Source: Alphaproteobacteria bacterium
Lineage (GTDB): Bacteria; Pseudomonadota; Alphaproteobacteria; SHVV01
Length of the DNA stretch: 34,062 nt
Assembly (NCBI GenBank): GCA_016869275.1
Contig: VGEO01000027.1
Location: 1 to 34,062, forward strand
Direction: 5' to 3'
Position numbers and translations under genes: made by a program. Under the pieces are notes generated by a model. That model saw nothing but the letters and a program-made list of their open reading frames with translations. It was not told where the DNA came from and made no database searches. Below are positions 20,271 through 28,340 of this stretch, in pieces (within the stretch, counting starts at the first letter, position 1; every line of letters starts with the position of its first letter).

Positions 20271-21124
20271 GGCTGAGGTCGTTTGCGGTTGAGCGCATCG
20301 GCAGCGGCCCGCATGGCGGCAGCGCTGAGGATGTGGAGCTGCAGCGCGTCGGACGCTCCGAGCGCCGCAAGCTCGGCGCGGGCCGCGTTTCGAAACGCGG
20401 CCAGCCCATCGCGGTCGGCGCCTTTCAACGCGAGCAGGTGAACGGCTGCTTGCGGCAGTAGAACCGGTCGGTGATTGGGCATGGCGACGGCGACACGGGA
20501 CTGAACGGCCGCCGTGTCCATCACCACGACGGCGATGGCATCGGCGAACTTCCCGGGTTTGCGGCATATCTTGTAGCGGCCCCAGCGTGCCGTCGCAGCG
20601 AGACGCGGGATGCGAATTTCAGTCACGATCTCGCCCGGGCGCAGGCTCGTCGTTAAGACGCCCTCGACGAAGTCGGCGACAGCAATCGTCCGTTCGCCCG
20701 CGTTGGAGGCGGCGACCACGGACGCGCCGAGCGCCATCAGTACCGGGCACCAATCACCGACTGGATCGGCGTGGCTCAGGCTGCCACCGATGGTGCCGCG
20801 GTTGCGAACCGCACGATATGCGATGGTGGCGGCGGTTTCGGTGAGAAGCCCGTGGCAAGGATCGGGAGCCTTACCATCCTCGATATCGGCGTGGATGACG
20901 GCACTACCGATCGCTAGCGTGCCGTTGACCGTAGCCGTGCGCGTGAGCTCGGCGAGCCGGGAGATATCGACCAGGAGCGTCGGGCGCGCCAAGCGCAGGT
21001 TGAGCATTGGCCCCAGCGATTGACCGCCCGCTAGAACCATGGCGCCGTCGCCGCCTTGCTTGAGATACGCCAGGGCCTCGGCGACCGTTGCCGGGCGAAC
21101 GTAGTCGAGCGGAGGCGCTTTCAC
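20267..21124 (-). CDS. Molybdenum hydroxylase medium subunit, FAD-binding (CoxM-like)
   Basis: 285-residue FAD subunit of the same complex. The two FAD-contact motifs are AGGQSLGPML (32-41) and TIGGSLSHADP (111-121). The C-terminal CO-dehydrogenase flavoprotein domain is present. It starts with GTG and overlaps the large-subunit stop by 4 bases (GTGA), evidence of translational coupling. The enzyme would hydroxylate an N-heterocycle or aldehyde and pass electrons through FAD to an acceptor. Confidence 0.94.
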   Translation of the reverse strand: MKAPPLDYVRPATVAEALAYLKQGGDGAMVLAGGQSLGPMLNLRLARPTLLVDISRLAELTRTATVNGTLAIGSAVIHADIEDGKAPDPCHGLLTETAATIAYRAVRNRGTIGGSLSHADPVGDWCPVLMALGASVVAASNAGERTIAVADFVEGVLTTSLRPGEIVTEIRIPRLAATARWGRYKICRKPGKFADAIAVVVMDTAAVQSRVAVAMPNHRPVLLPQAAVHLLALKGADRDGLAAFRNAARAELAALGASDALQLHILSAAAMRAAADALNRKRPQP

Positions 21125-23457
21125 AGCTCGCCTGCCGCCGCCAGCGCCGCGAGGATACGACGCGGCGTGATCGGGGTTTCGGCGATTTCGACGCCGCGCA
21201 CGCGGAGCGCGTCGTTAACGGCATTGGCGATCGCCGCCGGCGGCGCGATCGCGCCGCCTTCGCCCACCCCTTTGATACCAAACTCGGTCCACGGCGAGGG
21301 CGTCGTCATATGGGCGAGCTTGATGTCGGGTACCTCGGTTGCGCCCGGGATCATGTAGTCGGCCAATGTTCCCGTCAGCGCTTCACCGTTGGGACCGTAG
21401 AGCGCTTCCTCGTAAAGCGCGGTCCCGATACCTTGGACGGTACCGCCGAGAACCTGACCTTCGACGACCATCGGGTTGACCCGCTGGCCGCAGTCCTCGA
21501 CCACGAAATACTCGATCAACTTGACCGTACCGAGATCGGGATCGACCGACACCACAGCGGCGTGGGTGGCGTAGGAGAACGTGCCGCTGTCGGGATTAGG
21601 GCGGTACCCCTCCGTTACCGTGAGGCCGCCGCGATCGACGACCGGTGGCAGGTCTTCGGGATGCAGGTACCAAGCGCGGCCGAGCGCGCTGAAATCGACT
21701 TGCCCTTTCGGTCCGATCACCTGGGCATTCTCGATGCGGACATCGTCGGCCTTGGCTTGCAACAGGTGGGCCCCGATAACGGCAATGCGCTTGGCGAGCG
21801 TGCGGCACGCGGTTGCGACGGCGCCGCCGGCCATGACGATGCTGCGCGAGGCGTAGGTACCGGTGCTGTAGGGCGACATGGCGGTGTCACCGAACTTAAC
21901 CTTCACCCGCTTCGGATCGATGCCGAGCACTTCGTTCGCGATCTGGGCGAGGGTCGTCTCCATGCCTTGGCCGTGCGAATGGATGCCGACTTCGATCACC
22001 AGATCGCCGTCCGACGTCATCCGCACCGTCGCCATTTCGTAGCCGGGTACGAGTTCAACGCCCCATTTCGAGAGCACCGAGGTGCCGTGCGCGGTTTGCT
22101 CGGTATAGCTCGCGAATCCGACCCCAATCAGCGTACCGTCGGTCTCGCCGCGCCGCTGCCGGGCCCGAATCGCGGCGACATCGGCGAGTTTCGCGGCCTG
22201 GCGCACGCTTTCGGGGTAGTCGCCGCTGTCGTAGAGTTTATTGGTGATCGTGCTGTACGGCATTTGCTCCGGCCGGACCATGTTGTCGATCCGAACCTGG
22301 TACGGTTCGCGTCCGATCGCCCGGGCAACCGCATCGACGATCAATTCGCCCGAAAAACAGACACCTGGCCGCGCAACGCCGCGATAGACGCAAATCGGCG
22401 GCTTGTTGGTGGCGACGGTCGCCAGCTTGGCGTGAATGCTCGGTAGATCGTAAGCCGCGGTCAAAATACCGGCGCACTGCGCCGCCTCGACGCACGAGGT
22501 CCACGGATAGATCGAATAGGCACCGCCGTCGACGACGACATCCAGGTCGAATGCCAAGAATTTGCCTTGATTGTCGGCATACGCCGTCAAGGTATGGCGG
22601 TGCTCGCGGCAATTGGCATCGGCGGTCAGGTGTTCGAGGTTGTCCTCGATCCAGCGGATCGGACGGCGCAAACGCATAGCGAGCGCTGCCGCCACTAACG
22701 CCTCGGCCTCGACGAAGATCTTCAGTCCGAAACCGCCGCCGACGTCGGGCGAGATAACGCGTACCTGGCGCTGGCTCATGCCCAGGAACTTGGCGAGGCC
22801 GGTCGCCAGGAGATGCGGCGTCTGATGCGAGGCATAGACGACGAGCTCGTCCTGACGCGTATCGTAATGGGCAAGCGCGGCTCGGCTCTCCATCGGCATC
22901 ACCGCCTGGCGGCTGATGCGGAACTGGCGCGTGACCTTGAGCGCCGCCTTTTTCACCATCTCGTCGAACGGCCCGAGCTTGAACTCGGCTTGGTGGACGA
23001 CATTGTCGGGCCATTGTTCGTGAACGAGCGGCGCGCCGCTCTTGCGCGCGTCGAGGCACTCGACCGCCGCCGGGAGTGGATCGAACTCGACCGCGATCCG
23101 CTCGATCATGTCTTCGGCTTCGGCCCGTTCGGGCGCGAGGGCAACCGCGATCGGCTCCCCGACGAAGCGGACTTTCCGGGTAGCCAGCACCGGATATTCG
23201 GAGACCCGGAAGCCCGGGAGCGATGAGATGCCGACGATCGGACCGACCCCGGTCATATCGGCGGCGGTAAAGATCCGGCCTTTGAGGTCGTCGGGGATCG
23301 TTATCGACTTAATGCGGGCATGGGCGATCGGACTGCGCAGGAACGCTGCGTTCAAGGTGCCGGGTAGCGCGATGTCGGCCACGTATTGGCCGCGGCCGCG
23401 GAGAAAGCGGTCGTCTTCATTCCGAAGAACGCTGGCGCCGATGCCTTGGGATGCCAT
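21121..23457 (-). CDS. Molybdenum hydroxylase large subunit (xanthine-oxidase family)
   Basis: 778-residue molybdopterin-cytosine-dinucleotide subunit from ATG 23457 (GGAGCG ribosome site; an upstream TTG is unlikely). Motifs include DVGGGFGLK (238-246) and the catalytic Glu near 733 in GVGEGGAIAPP. The active-site loop reads VYRGVARPG (357-365). True aerobic CO dehydrogenase has AYxCSFR with the copper-ligand Cys; here Gly takes its place, so this is not a form I CODH. It is more likely a hydroxylase of a heterocycle, aldehyde or similar. Order in the operon is large, medium, small. A TRAP binding-protein gene precedes it by 103 bases. Confidence 0.94.
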   Translation of the reverse strand: MASQGIGASVLRNEDDRFLRGRGQYVADIALPGTLNAAFLRSPIAHARIKSITIPDDLKGRIFTAADMTGVGPIVGISSLPGFRVSEYPVLATRKVRFVGEPIAVALAPERAEAEDMIERIAVEFDPLPAAVECLDARKSGAPLVHEQWPDNVVHQAEFKLGPFDEMVKKAALKVTRQFRISRQAVMPMESRAALAHYDTRQDELVVYASHQTPHLLATGLAKFLGMSQRQVRVISPDVGGGFGLKIFVEAEALVAAALAMRLRRPIRWIEDNLEHLTADANCREHRHTLTAYADNQGKFLAFDLDVVVDGGAYSIYPWTSCVEAAQCAGILTAAYDLPSIHAKLATVATNKPPICVYRGVARPGVCFSGELIVDAVARAIGREPYQVRIDNMVRPEQMPYSTITNKLYDSGDYPESVRQAAKLADVAAIRARQRRGETDGTLIGVGFASYTEQTAHGTSVLSKWGVELVPGYEMATVRMTSDGDLVIEVGIHSHGQGMETTLAQIANEVLGIDPKRVKVKFGDTAMSPYSTGTYASRSIVMAGGAVATACRTLAKRIAVIGAHLLQAKADDVRIENAQVIGPKGQVDFSALGRAWYLHPEDLPPVVDRGGLTVTEGYRPNPDSGTFSYATHAAVVSVDPDLGTVKLIEYFVVEDCGQRVNPMVVEGQVLGGTVQGIGTALYEEALYGPNGEALTGTLADYMIPGATEVPDIKLAHMTTPSPWTEFGIKGVGEGGAIAPPAAIANAVNDALRVRGVEIAETPITPRRILAALAAAGEL

Positions 23458-23518
23458 CGTTCGCTCCAATCGAGGGATAACGCTTCAGGCGATGGAATAG
23501 GGACGCCGAGGCAAGCGA

Positions 23519-23550
23519 GCGACGGGCGCCGCTCCCGCGACACCCGTCGC
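23519..23550 (-). other. Hairpin between the TRAP binding-protein gene and the hydroxylase operon
   Basis: Perfect 8-base inverted repeat, GCGACGGG (23519-23526) and CCCGTCGC (23543-23550), 16-base spacer, 10 bases past the binding-protein stop. No T run follows. It may be a 3' mRNA-stabilising structure or partial terminator that would let the binding protein be made in excess over the hydroxylase, a common arrangement for transport operons (inference). Confidence 0.5.
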
Positions 23551-23560
23551 CCTCACGTCT

Positions 23561-24574
23561 TTACGAGGTCGGCTTGTAACCGAGTTGCTTGAGCTTGGCG
23601 CCGTTCTCGGCATCCACCTTGAGGATGTCGGACCACCCGGTGTCGTAGACGCGCCGATAGAACTCGCTCTCCTCGGCTTTCGGCAGCTTGGTGAAGGTCA
23701 AGCCGTGCCCGCGAAGGACCTTGTCCTCGTCGTCGTAGATTTTCTGGATGCGTCGGGTCGATTCGCCTTCGAGCTGTTCGGCAATGCGTTCGACCGCCGC
23801 TCGAATATCCGCGGGTAGTTTGTTGTAGGCCGCCGCGTTCATGAGGATGGCGGTGTCGACGGTTTGGAACGGATGGTCGAGGACGAATTTCGCGACTTCC
23901 TGAAATCCGAACTGAGTCAAGCCGGAAACGCCCCACCCCAAGCCGTCGGCAACGCCGCGCTCGAGTGCGGCATAGGTTTCGCCGGGCGCGATGATGAGCG
24001 GTACGGCGCCGAGCGCGATCGTCATCGACTTGTAGGCCGGCGAGCCGCGCAGCTTCAGGTTTTTGAAGTCGTCGATGCGTTCGATCTTCTTCTTGGTATA
24101 GAAGCGGAACCCTCCGACCGGCCCGCCCACCTGCGACAGGTAGATCGTATTGGTTTTCTCGAGGTGGAGCTTGCGAATGAGGGCGTAATACCCGTTGGCG
24201 CGCCGCGTTTCGACCGGTTCCGATACGAACAACCCGGCCTGCGCGACCGGCAACTGGCCGGTGTAGTAAGACGCCGAGGTGAGCAGAACGTCGAAGGTTC
24301 CGTTACGCAGGCCTTCGAACTGCTCGAATGGCGGCGCGACTTCGGCCGCGCCCAGGATGTTGAGGCTAACTTTGCCGGCGAGTTCCTTCTCGAGTGCTTC
24401 CTTGAACCAGATCAGGGGCAGGCTCGCGAAGAACGGCGGCGACCACGCGTAGACGCCCTTGAGCTTGATCTCCTGGCTGTCGGCCGGACTCGCTCCGGCA
24501 CCGGCCAAAGCTACCGCGCTGATCGCTATGGCTGCCACCTTGGCGAGCACGCGTCGACGTAATACGCCAATCAT
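23561..24574 (-). CDS. TRAP transporter periplasmic solute-binding protein (DctP family), copy 1
   Basis: 337 residues from ATG 24574 with a G-rich ribosome site. A signal peptide (RRR at 6-8, hydrophobic 10-26) has likely cleavage around residue 33 (ADS-QE). The mature part shows the DctP fold, including the ligand-contact Arg in KLRGSPAYKS and the ETYAALERGVADG helix. It binds an organic acid or related anion in the periplasm. No membrane subunits are adjacent: the gene downstream on its strand is the molybdenum hydroxylase. This suggests that its ligand is the hydroxylase substrate or a relative. It may borrow the Q-M pair encoded at 25414-27197. Confidence 0.9.
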   Translation of the reverse strand: MIGVLRRRVLAKVAAIAISAVALAGAGASPADSQEIKLKGVYAWSPPFFASLPLIWFKEALEKELAGKVSLNILGAAEVAPPFEQFEGLRNGTFDVLLTSASYYTGQLPVAQAGLFVSEPVETRRANGYYALIRKLHLEKTNTIYLSQVGGPVGGFRFYTKKKIERIDDFKNLKLRGSPAYKSMTIALGAVPLIIAPGETYAALERGVADGLGWGVSGLTQFGFQEVAKFVLDHPFQTVDTAILMNAAAYNKLPADIRAAVERIAEQLEGESTRRIQKIYDDEDKVLRGHGLTFTKLPKAEESEFYRRVYDTGWSDILKVDAENGAKLKQLGYKPTS

Positions 24575-24752
24575 TGCTGTCCCCCCCGTTGTTGGTTGAT
24601 GGCGTTCGATCTTCGACCCATGCGGACGCCCGGTCAAGGGCGGCCAGCGCATCGGGCCTATTCACGATTGACGTACTTCGGGCGTTCGTTGTTCGCTTGG
24701 GCGCGGGATCGCGAGGCCGTAGCGGCCTACCCGCATCGAAAGGGTCACTGCC
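24575..24752. promoter_or_regulatory. Divergent intergenic region with a perfect dyad
   Basis: 178 bases between two outward-facing genes, with no ORF of note. The clearest structure is AGGCCG (24714-24719), TAG, CGGCCT (24723-24728), 24 bases before the DUF1989 start. It could be an operator or a leader hairpin. TTGACG at 24668-24673 could be a -35 for the plus-strand gene, but no good -10 follows. I looked for guanidine riboswitch motifs, which sometimes precede DUF1989 genes, and saw none. Confidence 0.4.
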
Positions 24753-25388
24753 ATGAGACTCGTCTACGAAAAAGTCATGCCGCCCAAGACCGGACTCGCG
24801 ATCGAGGTCAAGAAAGGCCAGTCCTGGCGTGTGATCGACCTCGAGGGGCGCCAGGTCGTCGACATGGCGCTGTTCAATCTCGCCAACTTGCGCGAGAAGC
24901 TTTCGACCTCGTACTCGCGCACGCGCTACATCCCCAAGGCGGGAGCCCCCTACATCCCGCGCGACAAACTGACCGAGGGCGACACGCTGATGTCGACCAT
25001 CTGCCGGCCGATGGCGACCATCATCAAGGAGACGCCCGAGCCTAAGGGCATCCACGATACCCACAACCGGATGTGCAACCGCTTCCTCTACGAGTCGCAC
25101 GGGTTCGGTCCGCGCGACGGCTGCCACGAGATCATCACCAAGGCGGTGGCGCCGTGGGGGCTCCTGGCCGAGGATATCCCCGACACCATGGATCTCTTCA
25201 TGAACTACCACCACGACTGCGCGCAGGGGCGCTGGATCATCGGCCGGCCGGTGTCGAAGCCGGGCGACTACATCGAGTTCAAGGCCGAGATGGACATTCT
25301 GATCGGCTTCTCGAACTGCCCGCTCGACGTGCTGGCGCCGTGCAACGATTTCAACTGCACCCAGGTCAAGGTCGAGGTCTACGCCTAG
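24753..25388 (+). CDS. DUF1989 (urea carboxylase-associated) family protein
   Basis: 211 residues. Conserved features of DUF1989 are visible: VDMALFNLANLREKLS (about 36-51), CNRFLYE with the preceding IHDTHNRMC, GCHEI, DTMDLFMNYHHD, and DYIEFKAEMDILIGFSNCPLDV. The His/Cys-rich pattern suggests a metal or substrate site. Relatives occur beside urea carboxylase and guanidine-use genes, but no carboxylase, allophanate hydrolase or permease of that type is in this window. The function in this setting is unknown. It stands alone on the plus strand between two TRAP-related units. Confidence 0.9.
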   Translation: MRLVYEKVMPPKTGLAIEVKKGQSWRVIDLEGRQVVDMALFNLANLREKLSTSYSRTRYIPKAGAPYIPRDKLTEGDTLMSTICRPMATIIKETPEPKGIHDTHNRMCNRFLYESHGFGPRDGCHEIITKAVAPWGLLAEDIPDTMDLFMNYHHDCAQGRWIIGRPVSKPGDYIEFKAEMDILIGFSNCPLDVLAPCNDFNCTQVKVEVYA

Positions 25389-25390
25389 GC

Positions 25391-25403
25391 GCAGCGGCGC
25401 TGC
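25391..25403. terminator. Small hairpin between convergent genes
   Basis: GCAGC-GGC-GCTGC immediately after the DUF1989 stop, followed by a pyrimidine-rich stretch (TTGCTGCTTCTC). Stem of 5 base pairs and no real T run, so at best a weak terminator for the plus-strand gene. Confidence 0.25.
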
Positions 25404-25413
25404 TTGCTGCTTC

Positions 25414-26685
25414 TCATACCCGCGTGAAGTAGAGCGCGATCCCGGGGAAGACGTAGAGCGCGCCGACCCCGACCAGCATCAGGCCGACGAACGCCCACAC
25501 GCCGGCGGCGACGTCTTGGAGATTGGCCTTGGCGATCGCCTGGATGACGTAGAGGTTGAGGCCCACCGGCGGCGTGATCAGCGCGCACTCGATCATGATC
25601 GTGAAAAAGACGCCGAACCAGATCGGGTCGATCCCGAGCGCGCGCAACGCCGGCGCCAGCACCGGCACCATCAGGAGCATCATCGACATCGCTTCGAGGA
25701 AGCAGCCCATCACCAGCAGGATGACCGTGGTGGCGGCGATAAACAGCGCGGCCGAGCCGATGTTCTGGACGATGAAGGTCGAGATCTCCTGCGGGATACG
25801 ATAGAACGCGATCGCCTTGCCGAACGCGGTCGCGGCGGCGACGATCAGGAGTACCGCGACCGTCGTCACCATCGCTTCGACCGCCGCCTCCTTGAACTTG
25901 GCCCACGTCATGGTGCGCAAGACCAGCGTTGTCAGCGCGAGCGCGAAGGCCAGCCCGACCGCGGCCGCTTCGGTCGGGGTCGCGGCGCCTGAATAAATCG
26001 CGACGAACACGAAAACGGCCACCGCGATCGCCGGCAGCGCGCGCAACCCGGCGCGGCGGCGCACTGCGCTTGACGCGCGCGTCTCGCGCGGAATCTCCTT
26101 ATGCCGGATCGCGAAGAAAACGGAGTAGGCCGAGAACAGGACCGCGAGCAAGAGGCCAGGCCCGACGCCGGCCACGAACAACTGCGTTACGCTTTCTTCG
26201 GTGATGAAGCCGTAGACGATCATCGGGATCGAGGGCGGGATCAGAATCCCGAGCGTGCCGCCGGCTGCGAGCAGGCCGTAGACGAACCGCGGCGGGTAAC
26301 CGCGCCGAATCATCTCCGGGATCGCGACCGTTCCAATGGTCGCAGCGCAGGCGACCGACGAGCCCGATATCGCCGCGAAGATCGCGCAGCTGATCACGGT
26401 CGCGATCGCGAGCCCGCCTGGCCAATGACCGACCCAGGCCTGGACCGCTTCGAACAAATCGCTGCCGACCCCACCCTTCAAGAGGATGCTCGACATCATC
26501 ACGAACAGCGGCACCGAAATCAGGACGAAGCTCTGGGTTGCGGCGTGGAGCGACTGCGGCACGATCAGCGGCGAGAACCCGCCGATCAGCAGCAAGAAGA
26601 CGGCGAGCCCCGCCATTGCGAACGCGACCGGGACCCGGAGCGCTAGGAGGCCCAAGAGGCCGCCCAGGACGGCGATCGTCGTCAT
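25414..26685 (-). CDS. TRAP transporter large permease (DctM family)
   Basis: 423-residue, very hydrophobic protein with about 12 spans. Family hallmarks include ISVPLFVMMSSIL, the SGSSVACAATIG loop, GGTLGILIPPSIPMIVYG and the late ALITPPVGLNLYV. It forms the sodium-coupled transport channel of a TRAP system. Start ATG 26685 overlaps the small permease stop by 4 bases. It completes a P-Q-M operon on the minus strand. Confidence 0.95.
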   Translation of the reverse strand: MTTIAVLGGLLGLLALRVPVAFAMAGLAVFLLLIGGFSPLIVPQSLHAATQSFVLISVPLFVMMSSILLKGGVGSDLFEAVQAWVGHWPGGLAIATVISCAIFAAISGSSVACAATIGTVAIPEMIRRGYPPRFVYGLLAAGGTLGILIPPSIPMIVYGFITEESVTQLFVAGVGPGLLLAVLFSAYSVFFAIRHKEIPRETRASSAVRRRAGLRALPAIAVAVFVFVAIYSGAATPTEAAAVGLAFALALTTLVLRTMTWAKFKEAAVEAMVTTVAVLLIVAAATAFGKAIAFYRIPQEISTFIVQNIGSAALFIAATTVILLVMGCFLEAMSMMLLMVPVLAPALRALGIDPIWFGVFFTIMIECALITPPVGLNLYVIQAIAKANLQDVAAGVWAFVGLMLVGVGALYVFPGIALYFTRV

Positions 26686-27197
26686 GCGTGCCGCGCCATG
26701 TCGGCATCGATCCCGCGCGGCGTTTCCCCCCGTCCGGTCACGACCCGGTAGAGCTCGAGCACGGCTTGCACCGCCGCCCAGGTGCAGCCGACCGGAACCG
26801 CGAGCTCTTCCCACCAGCTCGGGTAGTTGAGCATGGTGCCGGTGGTGGTGCCGCGCTCGATCGACTCCCACGCCAGCGCGTAACCGTAGCGGGCGATGAA
26901 GACGAGGATCCCCAGGGTCAACGCCAGCGCGAAGCCGTCGATCAGCCGCCGCCGCGCCGTGCCGAACCGCTCGTAGACGACATCGATCGCGATGTTCTCG
27001 CGCCGGTGTACGATCCGGCCGAGCGCGATGAAGACGCCCCACAGCAGCGAGAGCTCGGAGAGCTCCTGTGCCCACTTGGTCGGAGCCGTGAACACGTAAC
27101 GGGCGACGACCTCGTAGGTGAGGAACGCACCCGTCGCAAGCAGGAGAGCGGCGCCGACCACGCCCAAGAAATCGCTGGCGCGGTCGATCGCCTTCAT
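26682..27197 (-). CDS. TRAP transporter small permease (DctQ family)
   Basis: 171 residues with four membrane spans and the DctQ feature YEVVARYVFTAPTKWAQELSE in the second span region, plus HRRENIAIDV. It partners the large permease. Its gene overlaps dctM by ATGA and follows the binding-protein gene by 61 bases. Confidence 0.93.
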   Translation of the reverse strand: MKAIDRASDFLGVVGAALLLATGAFLTYEVVARYVFTAPTKWAQELSELSLLWGVFIALGRIVHRRENIAIDVVYERFGTARRRLIDGFALALTLGILVFIARYGYALAWESIERGTTTGTMLNYPSWWEELAVPVGCTWAAVQAVLELYRVVTGRGETPRGIDADMARHA

Positions 27198-27258
27198 CGC
27201 CCGCGCGCGACTTGGGTCCGGTCCGGCGCCGTCTTATGCCGGTCGGGGTCGGCGCGGC

Positions 27259-28263
27259 TCACTTGAGCGCGAGCGCCGCGTCGTACACCTGCTTGCCGAG
27301 CGCGCCGGCTTCTTTCAGGAACGCGTCGCGCACCGGCGCGGTCGATTTCCGCCACGCGTCCATTTCGGCCGCGGTCGGCGTGTAGATCACCATCTTGTTC
27401 TGGCGCCCGGCCTCGATCGCGTCCTTCTCGATCTGAGCGAAATCGGCGCGGAGCTTGGTTTCGGCGCGCTTGCCGGCCTCGACCATGATCTTGCGCTCGG
27501 CTGGGCTCAGGCTCTGCCAGGTCCGTTCATTGATGACGACCAGGAACTCGATCGCCGCCGAGTTGGCGATGGTGACGGTGTCCATCACCTCCCAGATCTT
27601 GCGCGACTTGACGGTGTCGGGGCCGGTCATACCGATGTCGACGGTGCCGCGCTGGTAGGCGAAATACTGCTCGTTACCGGCGACGTTGACCGGGCTGCCG
27701 CCGTTTGCTTCGACCCAGGTCCCAAGCAGCTTGCCGAACACTCGTACCTTCTTACCCTTGAGATCGGACGGTGACTTGACCGTGGTGCCCTTGCCGAGGA
27801 AGACGGTGCCGCCATAGGCCTGCCACCACAGCACCCGGCCGCCGGTTTTCAAGATCGCGTCGTCGAGCGGGCCGCGCACCGGGCTTCCCGGGGCGACCGC
27901 GGCGCGGAGCTTGGCGTCCGAATCGAACAGGAACGGCACGTAGAAGACGTCGGCCGCGGGCACATCGCCGACGTAGCGGGCGAGCGAAGCGACGCCCATT
28001 TCGATCTGGCCAGTGCCGACCGCTTTGGGCACGTCCTTGTCGGCGTAGAGCTGGCCCGAGTCGTAGATCTGAATCTCGATCTCGCCCTTGGTCGCCTGCT
28101 CGACCTCGTTCTTGAACATCACGACGTTGTCGCCGAGCACGCTTTTCAACGGCAGTTGGAGCGTGAGCCGCAACGTCTTCTTGGCGTCCGCCGGCGCGCT
28201 CGCTGTCACCGCGATCGCTAGGACCGCCGCCGCACCGATCACCCAACGCATCATGCTTGCCAC
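27259..28263 (-). CDS. TRAP transporter periplasmic solute-binding protein (DctP family), copy 2
   Basis: 334 residues. The GTG at 28263 is preferred because GGGAGG lies 6 bases upstream; ATGs three and four codons in are too far from it. Signal peptide with cleavage after ADA (residue 27). Motifs: KGKKVRVFGKLLGTWVEANGGSPV with the ligand-binding Arg, then EQYFAYQRGTVDIG. The gene is divergent from the tartrate-dehydratase-like gene across a short region with a strong dyad. That context suggests tartrate or another hydroxy-dicarboxylate as ligand (inference). Confidence 0.92.
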   Translation of the reverse strand: MASMMRWVIGAAAVLAIAVTASAPADAKKTLRLTLQLPLKSVLGDNVVMFKNEVEQATKGEIEIQIYDSGQLYADKDVPKAVGTGQIEMGVASLARYVGDVPAADVFYVPFLFDSDAKLRAAVAPGSPVRGPLDDAILKTGGRVLWWQAYGGTVFLGKGTTVKSPSDLKGKKVRVFGKLLGTWVEANGGSPVNVAGNEQYFAYQRGTVDIGMTGPDTVKSRKIWEVMDTVTIANSAAIEFLVVINERTWQSLSPAERKIMVEAGKRAETKLRADFAQIEKDAIEAGRQNKMVIYTPTAAEMDAWRKSTAPVRDAFLKEAGALGKQVYDAALALK

Positions 28264-28290
28264 GACCTGCCTCCCTGAATTAGCTACCGC

Positions 28291-28314
28291 CGCGGTAATC
28301 TAATACGTACCGCG
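28291..28314. promoter_or_regulatory. Candidate operator: 7-10-7 inverted repeat
   Basis: In the 77-base gap between the divergent TRAP and tartrate-dehydratase-like genes, CGCGGTA (28291-28297) and TACCGCG (28308-28314) form a perfect inverted repeat with a 10-base spacer. A further half-site TACCGC abuts it at 28285-28290, and TAATC/GATTA (28296-28300, 28317-28321) nests around it. Placement and symmetry suit a dimeric repressor or activator governing both genes. No regulator gene is in the window. Confidence 0.55.
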
Positions 28315-28340
28315 CCGATTAGCACTAAGGTGGAGGGACC

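Noticed and set aside
21121-23457. True aerobic CO dehydrogenase (coxL)
   Set aside because: The active-site loop is VYRGVARPG, lacking the Cys of AYxCSFR that binds copper, so CO oxidation of the form I type is not supported.
24575-24752. Guanidine riboswitch upstream of the DUF1989 gene
   Set aside because: No ykkC-type consensus and no ACGR-loop hairpins; the only dyad has a TAG loop.
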